Source: Aristolochia californica (Eukaryota > Streptophyta > Magnoliopsida > Piperales > Aristolochiaceae). Taken from it: 64,000 nucleotides of DNA. Where the stretch lies: NCBI GenBank assembly GCA_029961685.1, contig JARWKL010000015.1, forward strand, positions 25,327,220 to 25,391,219. Reading direction: 5' to 3'. Positions within the stretch are counted from its first letter, which is position 1; every line of letters begins with the position of its first letter. The notes below the pieces were generated by a model. That model was given only the letters and a program-made list of their open reading frames with translations. It made no database searches and was not told where the DNA came from. Positions 60,020 to 64,000 of this stretch are shown here, piece after piece. The translations under genes and the position numbers were made by a program.

Positions 60020-60301
60020 GAGTTCCTCCGTCATGGAATCCCAACCGCAAATATTTTTGATATTGTTTACAGGGTATTAAGTTCATCCGTCATGGAATCC
60101 CAACTGCAAATATTTTTGATATTTTTGACGGGGTATTAAGTTCCTCCATCATGGAATCCCAACCATAAATATTTTTGATATTTTTGACGGGGTATTAAGT
60201 TCCTCCGTCATGGAATCCCTACCGCAAATATTTTTTACGAGGAATTAAGTTCCTCCGTGATGGAAATCCAACCGCAAATATTTTTGATATTTTTGACAGG
60301 G
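60020..60301. repeat. 59-bp tandem repeat, five copies
   Basis: The unit contains AGTTCCTCCGTCATGGAATC and CGCAAATATTTTTGATA and ends GACGGGGTATT. Five copies run head to tail from 60020; the fourth lacks about 12 bases in its AT-rich part. Differences are few, so the array is fairly young. It lies between the LTR at 59.6 kb and the TRIM at 60.8 kb. Confidence 0.93.
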
Positions 60302-60835
60302 ATAAATAAATAATGGTATGAGGTCACATCTTCATCAATAATAATGTTTCATCAAAAGAGACACAATAACAGTAGCTGAAATAGGCTTGGACCCATATAA
60401 CACGAACTAAAATAATCCTTGTAAAATGACCCATGAAATAATCCAATGCAAGTATCTGTACTAAATAATATGTTGACCAAGGAATAATCTGTCAATTTTT
60501 CAAAATAATAATCCAACCAGAGAAAAAATTTATCGAGTTGTGCCGAAATATGTATAAAACTTGGACATGTATACCGAGGCAACAAATAAGTGGGCCATGT
60601 CTAAGTTGAATCACTGAGTTGACCCGCACCGGGTTGCTAGGTTTTCTGGGAACTTGGTCTAGTCCAGGTTGAAGCAGGCGCTCGACTCGGATTTAATGCA
60701 TTTCCTAACTTAGGAAACATTGAATCTGGCAATAATGTCATCTTCTTCAGCGCAATCACGACATCTTCGTTCTCCCACGGAAACCAAGCACAGAGATTTT
60801 CTCGGAGTCTCGGGCTGGATGACAGTGGACATGGC

Positions 60836-61526
60836 AAGTCTATGGGGACTACAACCCTGATGTTTTATTTATATTGTTTAATTAAGGTTTCCATAATTCC
60901 CTAATTAAGACAATATGGGTATCTACTCAATTGGCCCATATTCCTTCTTTAGCAGTTTATGGGCTTACCAAAATTAGATCATTTAATTTTAGCCTATATT
61001 AAATATAATTAAATAAAATATGTTACCCAATTTAGGCAACGTGAGTTTGCTAACAATTTTCTCCACGGAACTCCTCCATTCCAATCCCAATAATCTAACA
61101 GTAATGTTGTTTTGATACCACTTGTTAGAAAATCGTAATCCAAAATTTTCATCATGCTAGAATATTAGGATTCGGGATACATTCCTGGATCCATTCCGAA
61201 ATTTCGTCTTTCTGTTGTGGAATTACTATGATAAATAAATGAATGATTTTATGATATTCCACAACTAAATCACCTTTATTTCTCTATGGGACCGTCGTCT
61301 CTCTTCCAGATGGGGAGAAGAGAAACCGTGTTTGATTTAGTCTAAGGGGACCACAACCTTGATGTTCTATTTATATTATTGAATTAGAGTTCCCATAATT
61401 TCCTAATTAAGACAATATGGGTATCTAATCAATTGACCCATATTATTTCTTTAACCGTCTATGGGCTTACCAAAATTAGACCACTTAGTTTTAGCCCATA
61501 TTAAATATAATTAAATAAACCTAACA
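60836..61526 (-). mobile_element. TRIM-like element with truncated 3' LTR
   Basis: On the minus strand the 5' LTR is 61526-61123 (404 bp), TGTTAGGTTTATT to ..TAACA. The primer site TGGTATCAAAAC follows at 61120-61109. After an interior of only about 85 bp the LTR sequence starts again near 61024 and runs to about 60836, where similarity stops. Shared blocks include TTTGGTAAGCCCATA and ATTGTCTTAATTAGG. With so short an interior it cannot code for anything. Confidence 0.85.
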
Positions 61527-61529
61527 ATG

Positions 61530-62728
61530 TCAAGGCAGCACATATCTGGTTTCCTTATTCAAAATTTGGATTTTTATCTGTCTAATGTGAGAGAGGGAGA
61601 GAGAACTTGTTAGAACTGTTAAACGTATCAAGATTCAAATTTTGGCCTTCCATATGTCTAATGTGAAAAGCCGTCTAGAAGAGCTGAAATTTCTCGTTGA
61701 AAAAGAAAATATGAGTCGTCCGATGCTTTTGCCGACGTTTTTGTCTTTTTTAACTTGAGAAAGTTCGAGGTAATGATTGGCCAAATGCAATCGCTTCAGC
61801 TGCTCCATCATGGTGGGTCATGGCGTAGAAGCACCTTTGGCCGACGCTTAAGCTGGACCACAGAGTACAGAATCCATTATTGAGCTTCAAGATGAAAGAG
61901 ATTAAACCTTGGTTTTTTACACCTTCTGGGCAGTCGCCCATATCAATTTTTTTCTGTTAAAACAAGTTTAAGTTGATTTTTTCGTTGGAGAACGACTGTG
62001 ATGGCTGAGATAACAGGTGGAAGCCAGAAGAAAAGATATCTGGAAAGAATGAGTAATAACTAAATGTATTGAAAATCGGAAGTTTGTTCTATTGGGGGAA
62101 ATTTCTATCAAGAAGGTGATGAACGAGGGATTAACGCGATCCATTTGCAGAAATCAAAAGAGGTTAAAAGAGACGAATTTGAAGAGAAAAACCAATTAGG
62201 CTGCATTCTCAAAGGCCTCTTTTGTCTTTCAGCAGACACTGAAGCAGACCAAAACCAAACATAAACGCAGCAGTCGTTGGGGCCTTGATCGCAAGACGAT
62301 AAAACACGAAACATGATTGCGTTTTCTTCATTCAAAATCTGTTCGACAACTGGTGACGATTAAAAGAATTTCGTTAACCATTCAATCGGAAAGAAAGCGC
62401 GGTTGCCATTGCAAGAGCCATTACCAGATCTAATATATATTCATATCTGCTGAAGGAACCGTGAAAATTCGATTACATAATACTACAGGAATCGACTCTA
62501 TAAGGCTCCGTTCTGGCTTTTGATTTCCCATGAAGATGAAAGAGAAAAACAGCTTCCTCATTCACCAACAACCGTGATCAATCTCCCTTGCCCCTGTCAC
62601 GGCCACCGGGCACTGACCGTCTCCAGGTGCTCCGAGGTCTTCGGCCACGTTCCATTGGTCAGCTCCACGAGATCCAAAAATGTATCAGAAGGGCAAAAAA
62701 TGGGTGGAAAAAAAATCGACCCAGCACG
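61530..62728. other. Intergenic, no gene assigned
   Basis: Mixed sequence with short unconvincing frames on both strands. It probably includes the 3' untranslated region of the candidate small gene at 62729-62872. Confidence 0.4.
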
Positions 62729-62872
62729 TCACTCGTCGTGATCCTCCTCTGCTTCCAGAGCTTCCTCGAAAATGGTATCCAGATTCGGGACGTGAGAAGA
62801 TTTTGTGGGAGAGATGACATATGCGGGCACCACCGCCATCCATGGCTGGACACTTCTACCTCCCTTTGCCAT
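62729..62872 (-). CDS. Candidate 47-aa microprotein gene
   Basis: Minus-strand ATG at 62872 opens MAKGGRSVQPWMAVVPAYVI and reads through PTKSSHVPNLDTIFEEALEA to EEDHDE and TGA at 62729. Composition moves from a basic/hydrophobic start to an acidic helix-like end, unlike the random frames around it. A TATA box (CGCTATAAGAAGG, at 63010-63005) lies about 135 bases upstream on the same strand, the ATG context GCAATGGC is good, and no splice donor follows the acidic end. I do not recognise the family. The longer open frames over the same bases (62588-63034 plus, 63027-62659 minus) look like shadows. Confidence 0.5.
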   Translation of the reverse strand: MAKGGRSVQPWMAVVPAYVISPTKSSHVPNLDTIFEEALEAEEDHDE

Positions 62873-63004
62873 TGCGATCGAATCAAGAGAGTTTCAGCTT
62901 CTCCTCTCTTTTGCGCTCTGAGTTTTACACGAGATCGAAGAAGAAAGAGGAGGATTTGTGTGAAATTTACTGGTGAGGTGAGGAGAACCGGAGCTGCAAG
63001 CCTT

Positions 63005-63010
63005 CTTATA
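63005..63010 (-). promoter_or_regulatory. TATA box of the candidate microprotein gene
   Basis: TATAAG in the context GGTCGCTATAAGAAGGC on the minus strand, about 135 bases before the ATG at 62872. The inferred leader is about 100 bases. Confidence 0.5.
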
Positions 63011-63339
63011 GCGACCAAACAAAACAAATTGTGACAGAGATAGAAATAGAAGGAAGAAGAGGTTGCTAGAATAGAATGTATGTCGTTCCCGTGTTAACCC
63101 TCCAGGGAAATAATGGAGGAAACTCGGCAACTACTTCCTGGAAGGAGGGTAAGAAAAAATACAAAAAAAATTCCACAGGAACCGGTGAATTCAGGAGCAG
63201 TCTCTTTCACTGATTTTTTTTCACTATTTTCGTATGAAAAATTGCTCATTTGGTGTTGCACCTTTTGTCAAAGTGACAAATTAAGTTTGGAATAAAGTCC
63301 ACAAAATGATTTAGAGAGAGAACAAATGAAAAATATTTA

Positions 63340-64000
63340 ATATGCTTCCGTAATTGGAAGTTTAATGTCTGCTCAGGTTTACATAAGACATCACATAGCA
63401 TATGCAGTGAGAATATTGGGCAGATAGCAAAGTAACCCCGGTTTGGACCATTGGAAAGGTGCAAAGAAAGTTATGTGATATCTTAAAAGGGACTAAAGAC
63501 TACAAACTTACGTATAATTATCTGATCATCTGGAAGTGATTGGATATTCAGACTCTAATTTTGTTGGCTGCTTTGATTCGAGAAAATCGACATCGGGATA
63601 CATCTTATTAGCCGGAAAGGTCATTTCTTGGAGAAGTACAAAACAATGTTTGATTGCTACTTCTACCACATAAGTAGAATTTGTAGCATGTTTTGAAGCG
63701 TCACTACTAGCTATATGGTTGAAGAGTTTTATTTCATGATTTGAAATTGTTGACACAATTTCTTAACCATTGAGGATTTATTACGATAATTCCACAACAA
63801 TGTTTTTGGCCAAGAACAATCAGAGTGGAAGTCGTAGTAAGCATATTGACATAAAGTTATTAGCTATTTGAGAACATGTCAAAGCGAACAAAGCGGTCGT
63901 GGAACACATCATTAGCAGATTAATGATTGTTGATCTGTTAACAAAAGGTCTATCACTCGTTGCTTATAAGGAACATGTTGAACATATGAGACTCAGTTAT
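63340..64000 (+). pseudogene. Third copia fragment: RT end and RNase H
   Basis: Plus-strand frames read GSLMSAQVYIRHHIAYAVRI, WKGAKKVM.YLKGTKDYKL, VIGYSDSNFVGCFDSRKSTS, GYILLAGKVISWRSTKQC, then YYDNSTTMFLAKNNQ, SKHIDIK and DLLTKGLSL. This is the usual C-terminal end of a copia polyprotein. Stops occur after ILGR, in TTT*VEF and elsewhere. The fragment runs off the window edge, so a 3' LTR may follow. Confidence 0.85.

Noticed and set aside
62588..63034. 148-aa plus-strand and 122-aa minus-strand frames
   Set aside because: They are open by chance in GC-richer sequence, have no family motif, and overlap the better supported short frame with a TATA box.

Overview
The window is nuclear DNA of a flowering plant. 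The evidence is AT-rich introns with GT..AG borders, plant gene families (V-ATPase subunit d, the RH1-type DEAD/DETD helicase, nucleolin with a telo-box promoter, a large SDR dehydrogenase, a NOL1/NOP2/Sun methyltransferase) and a dense layer of old Ty1/copia, hAT and miniature LTR elements. The species cannot be told from the sequence.

Layout. 1-5.3 kb: a miniature LTR relic, then a decayed copia element on the minus strand. 5.3-8.3 kb: no gene seen; a (CT)n(CA)n microsatellite and two short tandem duplications. 8.4-10.5 kb: SDR gene, plus strand, 8 exons. 10.5-13.3 kb: empty. 13.3-24.5 kb: NSUN-type RNA m5C methyltransferase, minus strand, 9 coding exons; its 4.3-kb intron 7 holds two TRIM insertions with exact target-site duplications, one of them a three-LTR composite. 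25.4-27.8 kb: dead hAT transposase split by a 367-bp TRIM. 28.6-29.5 kb: another TRIM-like element and MITE-like repeats. 30.3-39.1 kb: nucleolin, plus strand, 17 coding exons, with a MITE-like insert and a non-coding LTR element in introns. 40.6-43.5 kb: V-ATPase subunit d, minus strand, divergently paired with the RNA helicase RH1 (44.2-47.5 kb, plus strand). 48.7-51.1 kb: a complete non-coding LTR retrotransposon. 53.4-53.6 kb: a small single-exon gene (78 aa) with a TATA box. 56-61.5 kb: a nest of copia pieces, LTRs, a 59-bp tandem repeat and another TRIM. 62.7-63.0 kb: a candidate 47-aa microprotein gene with a TATA box. 63.3-64 kb: C-terminal copia fragment.

Functional view. The five large genes are housekeeping: ribosome and RNA biology (nucleolin, NSUN, RH1), vacuolar acidification (VHA-d) and a redox enzyme. 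They do not form a pathway; only VHA-d and RH1 share an intergenic promoter region. Exon borders were placed by hand from splice sites, reading-frame continuity and remembered family sequences. The summed exons give in-frame proteins of 333 (SDR), 394 (NSUN), 598 (nucleolin), 351 (VHA-d) and 516 (RH1) residues. The most unusual content is the set of non-autonomous LTR elements: at least six loci, most with a recognisable initiator-Met-type primer site, several with internal domains built from tandem repeats rather than genes.
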